Assembly: GCF_024721155.1 (NCBI RefSeq)
Contig: NZ_JAHVAP010000016.1
Span: 22,228 to 86,227, forward strand
DNA from: Mucilaginibacter phenanthrenivorans
GTDB lineage: Bacteria > Bacteroidota > Bacteroidia > Sphingobacteriales > Sphingobacteriaceae
Direction of reading: 5' to 3'
DNA: 64,000 bases
Every line of letters begins with the position of its first letter. Position 1 is the first letter of the stretch. Made by a program: the position numbers and the translations under genes. The notes beneath the pieces were generated by a model. The model saw nothing but the letters and a program-made list of their open reading frames with translations. It was not told the origin of the DNA and made no database searches. Of the stretch, positions 42,761-50,844 are shown in pieces.

Positions 42761-42888
42761 GACAGAATTTTTCACTTATTGTTTTGTTCGTTTTCAATTG
42801 GTTTTCAAAAAATGCTAACCCATTTTCAGGATCAATGAATTCTAAAGATGCGCATGGTGTCGGCGACTTTGTAACATCTCCCACACTG

Positions 42889-42930
42889 GATTCTGTTAAT
42901 TCTTAAATTCAGTAAATTCTGATTCTGACA
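42889..42930. repeat. ATTCTGATTCTGA word repeat
   Basis: The words attctgttaattctt and aaattctgattctgac lie in the gap between the convergent folC and lipocalin genes. They resemble the arms at 15184-15274. Confidence 0.5.
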
Positions 42931-42934
42931 ATTT

Positions 42935-43426
42935 TCACTCCACTCTTTTCCAAACCACCTCACCTGTTGCCGTTCCACCTGTCGTTGGTGATGGAACCGT
43001 GTATGTAAATACCCCGTTAAGTAAAGTAAAGGGCCTCACCTGTTGTGTTCCTTCCCAATTTGGAAAAGACGCGTGTACTATATTGAATTTGATAATTCCT
43101 TTGCCCTCATCAACTGTGTAAGTACCGAAATGTGTATTGCAGCCTTTTACTGCTGCACGGTTTTCGTCATCGGTACCCTTCGCTTTATCAGCAGCCGCAA
43201 ATTTTGGGCGGCCGGAGTTCATGATCTGCAGGCTGTAATTGCCCTGTAAATCCAGTATTAACAGGCCTTGCGGATTATCGCCATAAAGATGGATCCGGCT
43301 GCCGTTCTTATCGATATTGTCCACGCTTACTAAAGTGTACGTTCCGGGTAGATTTTTTGTGCTTTTTTGTGCGTATACTGCGAGCGTGGTCAACACAAAA
43401 AAAATCGTTATCAATGTGTTCTTCAT
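42935..43426 (-). CDS. Exported lipocalin-like protein
   Basis: This 163-residue protein has a signal peptide (1-19, ending VYAQ). The body fits the short bacterial lipocalin-like family: NLPGTYTLVSVDNID at the first strand, PQGLLILDLQGNYSLQI, and the late VWKR strand. It probably forms a small barrel that may bind a hydrophobic ligand. It is transcribed away from the HxlR regulator gene, 107 bp apart, so it is a likely target of that regulator. Confidence 0.75.
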   Translation of the reverse strand: MKNTLITIFFVLTTLAVYAQKSTKNLPGTYTLVSVDNIDKNGSRIHLYGDNPQGLLILDLQGNYSLQIMNSGRPKFAAADKAKGTDDENRAAVKGCNTHFGTYTVDEGKGIIKFNIVHASFPNWEGTQQVRPFTLLNGVFTYTVPSPTTGGTATGEVVWKRVE

Positions 43427-43467
43427 ACCTCAAAAGTAGGCGCTGATGCATACATTTGTCAAGTAGG

Positions 43468-43479
43468 TACAAATTTGTA
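43468..43479. promoter_or_regulatory. Perfect 12-bp palindrome TACAAATTTGTA, likely HxlR operator
   Basis: The palindrome lies midway between the divergent lipocalin and HxlR genes, and a half-site-like tacatttgt is 17 bp to its left (43451). HxlR-family regulators bind such palindromes in the divergent promoter. Confidence 0.5.
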
Positions 43480-43533
43480 TCCTGCAAACTTAAAAGTTAC
43501 CATGCTGAATATCAGCTGAATTAATTTTATTTA

Positions 43534-43893
43534 ATGACTACAACAGCAAAAAGAACTTTGCCAAAATGCGGTATCGACTATGCATTTCAGCGTATCGGCG
43601 GCAAATACAAGGGGCGTGTGCTTTGGCGACTGCGCTCAGGAACATTACGTTATGGCGAACTGCGCAAAACGGTTACCGGCATTACCCCAAAAATGCTTAC
43701 CCAGGTTTTAAAAGAGTTGGAGGAGGATAACCTGGTAAGTCGTAAGGTTTATGTGGAAGTGCCGCCAAAAGTCGAGTATACTCTTACTGAAACCGGTAAA
43801 GAACTGTTGCCTTTTTTATCATTACTACGCGATTGGGCTAAAAGGCAGATGCTAACAAATGGGATCGAAGCGCTTCCCGGAACGTTCCTTTAA
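43534..43893 (+). CDS. HxlR-family winged-helix transcription regulator
   Basis: This 119-residue protein has the HxlR pattern: a Cys near the N-terminus (KCGIDYAFQRIGGKYKGRVLWRL), the recognition region YGELRKTVTGITPKMLTQVLKELEEDNLVSRKVY, and PPKVEYTLTETGKELLPFL. Members such as HypR and YodB sense electrophiles or disulfide stress through that N-terminal Cys. Neighbouring genes (lipocalin divergent; aldo-keto reductase downstream, same strand) fit a small stress-response set, but this is inference. Confidence 0.9.
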   Translation: MTTTAKRTLPKCGIDYAFQRIGGKYKGRVLWRLRSGTLRYGELRKTVTGITPKMLTQVLKELEEDNLVSRKVYVEVPPKVEYTLTETGKELLPFLSLLRDWAKRQMLTNGIEALPGTFL

Positions 43894-43960
43894 ATAATTG
43901 CTCCGGTTAATTATATAAAATTCTATTTTTACTCCCGTTAAAACAACTCACCATAAATTT

Positions 43961-44950
43961 ATGACCTACCTACCCTCCGCAGAAAGATACAAGAATATGC
44001 AATACCGCCGCTGTGGAAAAAGCGGAATTAAGCTACCGGCAGTTTCGCTCGGCTTGTGGCACAATTTCGGTCACGTTGATGTGATGGAAAATTTCCGCAA
44101 GATCCTGCACCTGGCGTTCGACAGCGGCATTACTCATTTCGATCTTGCCAATAATTATGGGCCGCCTCCCGGATCGGCAGAGGAAAATTTTGGGAAGCTT
44201 TTATGGGAGGACTTCCGCGGCTATCGCGATGAGCTGATCATCTCCAGTAAGGCCGGTTATACCATGTGGGATGGCCCTTATGGTGACTGGGGTTCAAAAA
44301 AATACCTGATATCAAGCCTCGACCAAAGCCTGAAAAGGATGAAGCTTGACTATGTTGATATTTTCTACCACCACCGCCCCGATCCGGAAACGCCGCTTGA
44401 AGAAACCATGGGTGCCTTAGACCTGATCGTAAGGCAGGGAAAGGCATTATACGCGGGTATCTCGAACTATCCTGCAGAGGAAGCAGACAAGGCCATCGCC
44501 ATATTAAAAAGGTTGGGTACGCCATGCTTAATTCATCAGCCCAAATACTCTATGTTTGAGCGTTGGGCTGAAGACGGGTTGCTTGACGTATTGGAAAAAG
44601 ACGGCGTAGGCTGTATCCCATTCTCACCATTGGCGCAAGGGTTGTTAACCAACAAATACCTGCACGGCATTCCTGCTGATTCAAGAGCTGCAAAATCAAC
44701 CGGCTTTTTACAGGAAAGCCAGGTTACCGAAGCGCGCATCAGCCAGATAAAAAGATTAAACGATATAGCATTGCAACGCGGACAAACATTGGCCCAAATG
44801 GCTTTAGCCTGGTTGCTGAAGGATGAAAGGGTTACATCGGTGCTGATCGGTGCAAGTCGCCCTGAGCAATTGGCTGATTCATTGAAGTGCCTGGATAATA
44901 TTGTTTTTTCGGGAGAGGAATTGACAAAGATTGAAGAAATATTAAAATAA
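43961..44950 (+). CDS. Aldo/keto reductase, YghZ/GprA-like
   Basis: This NADPH-dependent reductase has 329 residues. It begins ERYKNMQYRRCGKSGIKLPAVSLGLWHNFG, nearly diagnostic for the L-glyceraldehyde 3-phosphate reductase (YghZ) group that detoxifies methylglyoxal-type aldehydes. The tetrad is visible as Asp in HFDLANNYG with its Tyr, Lys in IISSKAGY, and His in DIFYHHRPD. It lies 67 bp after the HxlR gene. A REP-like palindrome follows it. Confidence 0.92.
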   Translation: MTYLPSAERYKNMQYRRCGKSGIKLPAVSLGLWHNFGHVDVMENFRKILHLAFDSGITHFDLANNYGPPPGSAEENFGKLLWEDFRGYRDELIISSKAGYTMWDGPYGDWGSKKYLISSLDQSLKRMKLDYVDIFYHHRPDPETPLEETMGALDLIVRQGKALYAGISNYPAEEADKAIAILKRLGTPCLIHQPKYSMFERWAEDGLLDVLEKDGVGCIPFSPLAQGLLTNKYLHGIPADSRAAKSTGFLQESQVTEARISQIKRLNDIALQRGQTLAQMALAWLLKDERVTSVLIGASRPEQLADSLKCLDNIVFSGEELTKIEEILK

Positions 44951-44966
44951 TACAATCAAAAGAGCG

Positions 44967-45040
44967 CTGTCACACTGAGGCACTCGAAGTACGCGCGTAG
45001 AGGCCATTGCCCGCATACTTCGAGTGCCTCAGCATGACAG
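44967..45040. repeat. REP-like palindrome, CTGTCACACTGAGGC family
   Basis: ctgtcacactgaggcactcg (from 44967) pairs with the complementary cgagtgcctcagcatgacag (to 45040), each followed or preceded by aagta/tactt. The stem is about 27 bp with few mismatches. An in-frame upstream Met of the next gene lies in it and was rejected. Confidence 0.75.
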
Positions 45041-45056
45041 CCCCATAATATTCGCT

Positions 45057-46034
45057 ATGTCCAAAATAAACTGGGGAATAATAGGCTGCGGTGATGTAAC
45101 CGAAAAAAAAAGCGGACCGGCTTTTAGTAAAGTTGCGGGCAGCAGCCTTATTGCTGTGATGCGCCGTGATGCCGAAAAGGCGGCCGACTATGCCCGGCGT
45201 CATAACGTTGGCTCCTGGTATGACAATGCAGATGAACTAATGGCCGATGAGCGCATTAATGCGGTTTATATTGCTACTCCCCCATCATCACATATGGATT
45301 ATGCCATCACCGCGCTAGGAAAAGGTTTTAATGTTTATGTAGAGAAACCGGTTACACGCAACGCTTCCGAAGCCAGGCAAATTGCCGAAGCAGTTAAGCA
45401 GCATCCTAATCAAAAATTAACGGTTGCGCATTATCGCCGTGCCGTGCCCATGTTTTTACACGTAAAGCAGTTTCTGGATACTAAACTAATCGGAGATGTG
45501 CGTACAGTCCAGATCAGGATGTGGCAAAGCCGTAAACCAAAATTGATAGCCGATGTGGAAACCAACTGGCGCTTGCAGCCTGAAGTATCAGGCGGCGGCT
45601 ATTTCCATGACCTCGCCCCCCACCAGCTCGACCTGATGTTGTTTTACTTTGGTGAACCGGAAAAGTACAGCGGATTTTCCTTAAACCAATCCGGAGCGAC
45701 AACAGCGGATGATAATGTTAACGGGCAGATCCTGTTTAAAAACCAGGTGGTGGTGAATGGCTCGTGGTGCTTCAACGTGGCTGAAAATCAAACCACTGAT
45801 ACCTGCGAGATCATTGGTACCAAAGGAAGGATCACATTTCCCTTTTTCGGGAATTATATCAGCTGGAAAACCGACGAAGATGAGCAAACCTTAATGTTTA
45901 CCCATCCCGAGCATATCCAGCAGCCGATGATCGAGAAAATTGTAGCCTACTTTAATGATGAGGGGCCAAATCCATGTTCAATAGAAGAGGCGATAACTTT
46001 GATGGATATTATGGATGCGTTTACTGGTAAGTGA
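45057..46034 (+). CDS. Gfo/Idh/MocA-family oxidoreductase
   Basis: The protein has 325 residues from MSKINWGIIGCGDVTEKKSG. The N-terminal Rossmann fold has GIIGCGDV for NAD(P), then YIATPPSSH and VYVEKPV with the conserved Glu-Lys-Pro. The C-terminal alpha/beta domain has GGGYFHDLAPHQLDLM with the catalytic His. Such enzymes oxidise or reduce sugars and inositols. There is no sugar operon around it, so the substrate is open. No export signal is seen. Confidence 0.9.
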   Translation: MSKINWGIIGCGDVTEKKSGPAFSKVAGSSLIAVMRRDAEKAADYARRHNVGSWYDNADELMADERINAVYIATPPSSHMDYAITALGKGFNVYVEKPVTRNASEARQIAEAVKQHPNQKLTVAHYRRAVPMFLHVKQFLDTKLIGDVRTVQIRMWQSRKPKLIADVETNWRLQPEVSGGGYFHDLAPHQLDLMLFYFGEPEKYSGFSLNQSGATTADDNVNGQILFKNQVVVNGSWCFNVAENQTTDTCEIIGTKGRITFPFFGNYISWKTDEDEQTLMFTHPEHIQQPMIEKIVAYFNDEGPNPCSIEEAITLMDIMDAFTGK

Positions 46035-46175
46035 TGAGATTTCGAAATTTTTGAAATTTCGTAAATCTGTTAACCGGAAATTTCCCAACGAAAGTGTTTT
46101 TCTACACTCATTTATACTTATCTTCAAACTAATAAATGAAATTTGTGTTCATACCACAAAATAATCCCCCGATAT

Positions 46176-47285
46176 ATGCCAACAAAAACGCCGGCCCATC
46201 CTTTTTATGAACGATTATCGCTGGTACTTATCGGCTTGTTATCACTTGGCTATATCATCATTGCAGGCAAGGAAATACTCGACCCGCTGATCTTCGGTTT
46301 CTTATTTGCGATACTTTTATTGCCTATCGCGATATTTTTGGAAAAGAAATTACGCCTGCCGCGTGCCATAGCCTGCCTGGTTTCTATTCTCTTGCTTTTA
46401 GGTTTTATAAGCGGCATTTTATACCTCGTAGGTTCGCAAATCTCCAACCTCGCCAGCGACTGGCCGCAGCTGCAAAGCCAGGTCAGTCAATCAATTATTG
46501 AGATCAAGGAGTGGGTGCAGCATGCTTTCCATATAAATGCCGAAAAACAAATGAGCTACGTTCACAGCACCACGCAGAAAATAATTGCTGAGGGCTCAAA
46601 CGTTATAGGTACAACCTTTGGGGCCATATCCTCATTAATGCTTTTCTACATTTTCATTCTCATTTTCACTTTTTTCATCCTGCTTTACAGGCAAATCCTG
46701 ATTAATTTCATAGTTTGGGTATTCAGTTCGGAGTATGAATCAATAGTGCATGATATTGTGGAAAACATCCAGAGTATTTTAAGGCAATACATCCTTGGGC
46801 TGTTATTGGAGATGTTTGTTGTGGCTTGTCTGGCTTGCACCGCATTTTGGTTTATTGGCGCTAAATACGCCGTATTACTGGGTATAATTGTGGCGTTATT
46901 TAACCTGATACCGTACTTGGGTATTTTTACCGCGCTACTGTTAAGCACACTAATAACATTTGCTACCGGAACTGTAACCTCAGCTGCATGGGTAGCCGGC
47001 AGCGTATTGGCCATTCATGCAATCGACTCCAACTTCCTTTTGCCCACCATTGTGGGTTCGAAGGTAAAACTCAATGCACTGATCACCTTTTTGGGGATAA
47101 TTTTAGGCGAAATGATTTGGGGATTATCAGGTATGTTCCTGTCTATTCCCATCATGGCGATCTTTAAGATCATCTTCGACCGGGTTGAAAGCCTGAAACC
47201 ATGGGGATACCTGATGGGCGGCGGCAACGAGGAAAAGAAATCAACCATGAAAAAAATGAAGCCCGCTGCTGCAGATAAGGCTTGA
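46176..47285 (+). CDS. AI-2E family transporter (PerM-like)
   Basis: This 369-residue inner-membrane protein has about eight helices, beginning near residue 14 (LVLIGLLSLGYIIIAGKEIL). The family core is LLLEMFVVACLACTAFWFIGAKYAVLLGIIVALFNLIPYLG, followed by LTFATG and a late SIPIMAIFKIIFDR. The family includes the TqsA quorum-signal exporter and Na+/H+ antiporters; which applies here cannot be told. A TTG start 11 codons upstream was rejected for the ATG at 46176. Confidence 0.88.
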   Translation: MPTKTPAHPFYERLSLVLIGLLSLGYIIIAGKEILDPLIFGFLFAILLLPIAIFLEKKLRLPRAIACLVSILLLLGFISGILYLVGSQISNLASDWPQLQSQVSQSIIEIKEWVQHAFHINAEKQMSYVHSTTQKIIAEGSNVIGTTFGAISSLMLFYIFILIFTFFILLYRQILINFIVWVFSSEYESIVHDIVENIQSILRQYILGLLLEMFVVACLACTAFWFIGAKYAVLLGIIVALFNLIPYLGIFTALLLSTLITFATGTVTSAAWVAGSVLAIHAIDSNFLLPTIVGSKVKLNALITFLGIILGEMIWGLSGMFLSIPIMAIFKIIFDRVESLKPWGYLMGGGNEEKKSTMKKMKPAAADKA

Positions 47286-47289
47286 AGAG

Positions 47290-47325
47290 AGGTGAAAGCT
47301 TAAAGGCGAAAGGTTAAAGGTTTGT
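47290..47325. repeat. AAAGGCGAAAGG word repeat
   Basis: This matches the words at 1865-1938 and, inverted, at 9095-9110 (16 identical bases) and 2765-2799. Confidence 0.6.
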
Positions 47326-47333
47326 AAAAACGC

Positions 47334-47502
47334 GTCACTGCGAGGAACGAAGCAGCCTCTGCACAGGACAATCATTTAACCTCTATGCTGGTGGGACTTT
47401 ATAGCCGCTTGATTAGTTAACACATTGCTTTTTAACACTGGTGCATAGATGGCGTAGAGATTGCTTCGAAGCCGGTTGCGAGCAACCAGCCTCGCAATGA
47501 CG
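47334..47502. repeat. REP-like palindrome, TGTCATTGCGAG family (copy 2)
   Basis: cactgcgaggaacgaagcag on the left pairs with agattgcttcg and cctcgcaatgac on the right; the inner 100 bp differ from the other copies. It lies between the convergent transporter and helical-repeat genes. Confidence 0.7.
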
Positions 47503-47515
47503 ATAAATTACTCCC

Positions 47516-48109
47516 CTATTTATCCTCCAAAATATCAATACAATGCACACCCAATTGCTTCAATCGGCTATCCAAAGTTTTTAATCCTTCAGTATCCTTC
47601 AGGTTCGTATAAAGTATTTTTATCTCATCAAGCGTTTCGTCGCTTGGGTCACAGGCCTGGGCCTTTTCAAGATGGGGCAGGGCCTTGCGGGCAGCGGCAC
47701 TGTATTCATCCGTTAACTGTTTGATGACAGCCGGATCTGTTGCAGCATAGATCTTATTCTTGATCTCCTTTGCCTGGCCGAGATAAATGTATCCTAAGCC
47801 CCGATGCACAACATAATAGTCAGGCACGGCAGCGGCAACCTTATCGTAATATATTATTGCCTTTTTTGGCTGCGCGTCATCGTCATAAATTTTACCCATA
47901 GCAAAGTAAAAGTTTATTCGGGCTTTTTCCGGCAGCTTATCAGCAACAGGCAACAGGGCTTCACCAAGACCGGGCAGCTTATCATTTTCGCCCTGGAAAC
48001 GGGCGAGGTTAAAATCGAGGTATTTATTATAAACGGAATCCGCAGATTGCGCTTTGGCGATAAAACCAGTCGAAGCCAGCAAGAAGAGTAAGAATATTTT
48101 TTTTAGCAT
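47516..48109 (-). CDS. Exported TPR-like helical protein
   Basis: The protein has 197 residues from MLKKIFLLFLLASTGFIAKAQ (signal peptide, cut after KAQ). The body is helical with TPR-like pairs (ARINFYFAMGKIYDDDAQPKKAIIYYDKVAAAVPDY, then HRGLGYIYLGQAKE). It has no enzyme motif. It probably works as a periplasmic scaffold. The TTG six codons upstream is not used. Confidence 0.7.
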   Translation of the reverse strand: MLKKIFLLFLLASTGFIAKAQSADSVYNKYLDFNLARFQGENDKLPGLGEALLPVADKLPEKARINFYFAMGKIYDDDAQPKKAIIYYDKVAAAVPDYYVVHRGLGYIYLGQAKEIKNKIYAATDPAVIKQLTDEYSAAARKALPHLEKAQACDPSDETLDEIKILYTNLKDTEGLKTLDSRLKQLGVHCIDILEDK

Positions 48110-48180
48110 GATTGATATTAAGCTCAAATATAAACCCTTAACGCAAAATACGGCATGCTATTCTATATACTGAAAAATGA

Positions 48181-48188
48181 TACATTTG
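48181..48188 (+). promoter_or_regulatory. -7 box TACATTTG before the small barrel gene
   Basis: This matches TAnnTTTG and lies 23 nt before the ATG at 48212; it argues against the in-frame start at 48155. Confidence 0.45.
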
Positions 48189-48211
48189 CATTACTTAAAA
48201 AACCCACAATT

Positions 48212-48823
48212 ATGAAAAAAATCATTACTACTCTCCTGGTTGTATTAGGTATTTATACAGCCGCATTTTCACAAACAAAGGGCGCTACCGAATTTGGTAT
48301 AAACGTAGGCCTAAATGAATCTACCGTAACAACCGGTGACAACCAAACCAATTCCGATTACCGCGTAGGCTTTAACGTTGGTGTTTCGGCTGATTATTAT
48401 TTCTCTGACCACTGGAGCTTTAAGGCGAAAGTAGTGTATGATCAGAAAGGCTGGAACAATGGCTATTTTGACGATGGAACCAATTCCTATACAGTAGATT
48501 ACAAGCTAAACTACATCACTATCCCATTAATGGCAAACTGGCACTTCGGCAGAACCCGCAATTGGTATTTAAACTTCGGCCCGTATATCGGCATTTTAAC
48601 CAGCGCTAAATTGTCTGACGGCGGCGGCGATGTAAAAGATTTCTTTAATACAACAGATGGCGGCCTTGATGTTGGCATTGGTGTAAAGATTCCGGTTTCT
48701 GACAGGGCAAAATTTTTTATCGAGCTTAACGGGCAAGGTGGCGTAAGCGATATGGTTAAAGACAACACAGGTTCAGCCTTAAGAAACAGCACTTCAAATA
48801 TTAATATCGGTATTAATTTCTAA
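48212..48823 (+). CDS. Small outer-membrane beta-barrel (PorT/OmpA-like)
   Basis: The protein has 203 residues with a signal peptide (MKKIITTLLVVLGIYTAAFSQ). The mature part is an eight-strand-type barrel: EFGINVGLNESTV, YRVGFNVGVSADYYFSDHWSFKAKVVYDQKG and a terminal NINIGINF with the C-terminal Phe. It fits the Bacteroidetes porin-family (PorT-like) group with no known specific role. It has its own promoter. Confidence 0.85.
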   Translation: MKKIITTLLVVLGIYTAAFSQTKGATEFGINVGLNESTVTTGDNQTNSDYRVGFNVGVSADYYFSDHWSFKAKVVYDQKGWNNGYFDDGTNSYTVDYKLNYITIPLMANWHFGRTRNWYLNFGPYIGILTSAKLSDGGGDVKDFFNTTDGGLDVGIGVKIPVSDRAKFFIELNGQGGVSDMVKDNTGSALRNSTSNINIGINF

Positions 48824-48867
48824 GCCGGTACTTCCAGACTTACGAAGTTTTAAAAAACTTCGTAAGT

Positions 48868-49398
48868 CTAACTTTTCCTCATTTTTATTATACCCAAAAC
48901 CTCGCCATCCTGTAAAGGCGCATCTACCCTTTCAATTGCTTCATAACCCATAGTTGCATACAACGGAACGCCTGGTAACGTTGCACCCAATTCAAACGAC
49001 ATAAAGCCCTCAGCCTTTGCAGCGTCTTCACAAACATTAATGATCTGCCGGCCTATCCCTTGCCTCGCATAATCCGGGTGTACAAAAAAAGCCCTTATCC
49101 TTGCCGCATCATGCCCGGGATCAAGCAGCGGGTCTTCAACTTCTTTATGCTGGTCGCCGCCGTATAAAGTATTTCGCTTGCTCCATCCCCCGCAGCCCAC
49201 AATTACGCTATCTTTTTCAGCAACGTAATAAGTTCCATCGATCACCAGTTGTGTATCCACACCAAAAATATATTTGATGGCGCTTTCAATTTGTGCAGGG
49301 GTGTAATATTCAGTGCTCAATCCCCGAACAGATTGCGCGATCAATTCATTAAGTTGTGGTGTATCCTGAAATGTTGCGAGACGGGTTGTTACTGGCAT
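48868..49398 (-). CDS. GNAT-family N-acetyltransferase
   Basis: This 176-residue acetyl-CoA-dependent acyltransferase has the motif A acetyl-CoA loop in FFVHPDYARQGIGRQIINVCED and motif B in ALGATLPGVPLYATMGYEAIERV. The substrate is not predictable. It ends just after a short repeat-rich gap and starts beside a perfect REP palindrome. Confidence 0.85.
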   Translation of the reverse strand: MPVTTRLATFQDTPQLNELIAQSVRGLSTEYYTPAQIESAIKYIFGVDTQLVIDGTYYVAEKDSVIVGCGGWSKRNTLYGGDQHKEVEDPLLDPGHDAARIRAFFVHPDYARQGIGRQIINVCEDAAKAEGFMSFELGATLPGVPLYATMGYEAIERVDAPLQDGEVLGIIKMRKS

Positions 49399-49420
49399 AA
49401 TTACAAATAAAATAAAAAAT

Positions 49421-49534
49421 TGTCATTGCGAGCGCAGCGTGGCAACCGCACGCCTGCTCAGCCGCTATACAGGTTCTACGCCTTTCTATCCGCCCTGCAA
49501 AGTTCGCGGTTGCCACGCTGCGCTCGCAATGACA
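49421..49534. repeat. REP palindrome, TGTCATTGCGAG family (copy 3, perfect 29-bp arms)
   Basis: Arms 49421-49449 and 49506-49534 are exact complements (tgtcattgcgagcgcagcgt at the left end). The 56-bp centre is not repeated elsewhere in the window. It is the best preserved copy of this family. Confidence 0.85.
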
Positions 49535-49555
49535 GGTGTAGTATTGATAACTGTG

Positions 49556-49945
49556 TCAGCCATAGCTTTTGGTCTTAATCAAATTGCCACTTTTATCAAA
49601 TGTCTTCCATTCGCCGATCTTCTTTTCACCCTCATAAGCACCCGAATCGTACATCGGCCCTTCGATGTGGTAACGCTCCCAAATGCCTTTCCGCTCCCCG
49701 TTTTCAAATGAGCCGGTTTGCATCAGGTTGCCGTTTTCGCGGTACCATTTCCATTCGCCGGTTAGCAGGTCGTTTTCATAATTGCCAATGGCTTTCAACC
49801 TGCCGTCTGCAAAGTAGTATTCCCATTTGCCGGTTTTATCACCGTGCTCGTACTCACCCATTGCCGATAGGGCGCCATCCTTAAAATATTCCTTTACAAG
49901 GCCATGCTTCAACTGGCCATTAGCGTCGCGTTTGCTGGTGTCCAT
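49556..49945 (-). CDS. MORN-repeat (YwqK-type) protein
   Basis: This 129-residue protein is built of about five MORN-like repeats with the pattern G-x-W-x-x-Y/F-x-x-x-G (for example GKWEYYFADGRLKAIGNYE, GEWKWYRENGNLMQTGSFE). Bacterial YwqK proteins of this kind are labelled antitoxins, but no toxin gene is adjacent and no signal peptide is present. The gene begins near an AT-rich region with no further genes until 50176. Confidence 0.8.
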   Translation of the reverse strand: MDTSKRDANGQLKHGLVKEYFKDGALSAMGEYEHGDKTGKWEYYFADGRLKAIGNYENDLLTGEWKWYRENGNLMQTGSFENGERKGIWERYHIEGPMYDSGAYEGEKKIGEWKTFDKSGNLIKTKSYG

Positions 49946-50108
49946 TGGGATTCATATCTTATATTTTGAGTAATTTATTGATTTTCTGACCTAAGACAAA
50001 CACACATTTTACAATGTAAAACTCATATTAATATTTTGAGAGAATATGTAGCGGAATAGACATTATTACGTATTTGCTATTCTTATTAATAAATACTAAA
50101 TTTACTAC

Positions 50109-50133
50109 ACTTTAAGCTAAAACAGCTTAAAGT
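50109..50133. promoter_or_regulatory. Perfect 10-bp inverted repeat actttaagct/agcttaaagt
   Basis: Arms 50109-50118 and 50124-50133 flank the loop aaaac, 43 bp upstream of the small gene at 50176. It could be an operator or a weak terminator for upstream transcription. Confidence 0.4.
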
Positions 50134-50175
50134 AGCCTTATCAAGCAACCACAAAATGAATTAACGCTTCAATTT

Positions 50176-50457
50176 ATGGCAAAAACAATAACAATTAAAC
50201 TTACGGGTTTAGCCGAAACTTTTATTAATGAAATGAAAAAGCAAGGGCTTAATGAAGCCGATGTAATAGCTCAAGGAATTGGATTGTTGGAGGAGGTTTG
50301 GAGGACAAATCGGGTTGCCTTGGTTAAGGAAAGCTGGCGAAATAAGCAAGAAGAGCGCATTGTTAGCGATGAGGAATATATTTTGGAACATTATTTCCAT
50401 ATCCAGACTCCTGAATCCATGAAAAGACAGAATGATATATCAAAAAATAAATACTAA
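50176..50457 (+). CDS. Small protein of unknown function
   Basis: This 93-residue charged protein starts MAKTITIKLTGLAETFINEMKKQGLNEADVIAQGIGLLEEV, a beta strand followed by two helices that resembles a ribbon-helix-helix DNA-binding fold. The C-terminal half is polar and helical. No partner is obvious. The next small gene follows after 20 nt, so the two may form an operon. Confidence 0.5.
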   Translation: MAKTITIKLTGLAETFINEMKKQGLNEADVIAQGIGLLEEVWRTNRVALVKESWRNKQEERIVSDEEYILEHYFHIQTPESMKRQNDISKNKY

Positions 50458-50477
50458 AAAAATTTAGATCGAAATTT

Positions 50478-50732
50478 ATGGCAGTCTCATCTAATCCAAT
50501 TAATGGAATGCCGGGTGTTGAAATTCAAAGAGAGCAAACTAGAACCCGGATAGCATATATAGCCCTTTATTCCTACATAGGTCTTTTAACTATAGTAATT
50601 GTAATAGGTTGGTGGCTTCTAAAGTTAAAAATAGACGAGGTTTTTAAAATATTAACGGCCGTCGCCGGAATATTAAGTGGCATTGTTGGAGCGATAATCG
50701 GTTTTTATTTTAGAGACAAAGAAAAAGATTAA
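50478..50732 (+). CDS. Small two-helix membrane protein of unknown function
   Basis: This 84-residue protein has two transmembrane helices (about 26-48, IAYIALYSYIGLLTIVIVIGWW; 56-77, ILTAVAGILSGIVGAIIGFYF) and a charged C-tip. The N-terminus is hydrophilic. The family is not recognised. It sits between the small gene at 50176 and guaA. Confidence 0.55.
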   Translation: MAVSSNPINGMPGVEIQREQTRTRIAYIALYSYIGLLTIVIVIGWWLLKLKIDEVFKILTAVAGILSGIVGAIIGFYFRDKEKD

Positions 50733-50798
50733 CTATTCCGGGAATATTAATGCGTTAACATAAAATTAGCGATAAGGAGTATCTATATCCTAATTTTC

Positions 50799-50823
50799 TC
50801 AAATCTCATATCTCAAATCTCAC
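50799..50823. repeat. CTCAAATCTCATATCTC word repeat
   Basis: Three near-copies of tctcaaat lie directly upstream of the guaA promoter box. A looser tcaaatcttcaaatc run is at 57468-57500. Confidence 0.55.
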
Positions 50824-50833
50824 AGCTAAATCC

Positions 50834-50841
50834 TATCTTTG
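50834..50841 (+). promoter_or_regulatory. -7 box TATCTTTG of guaA
   Basis: It ends 3 bases before the guaA ATG (50845), so the mRNA would be leaderless or nearly so if this is the promoter. Confidence 0.45.
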
Positions 50842-50844
50842 CCC

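Noticed and set aside
47461..47724. Open frame of 87 codons on the plus strand
   Set aside because: It starts in a REP palindrome and runs antisense to the helical-repeat gene.
49439..49711. Open frame of 90 codons on the plus strand
   Set aside because: It begins in the perfect REP palindrome and is antisense to the MORN gene.
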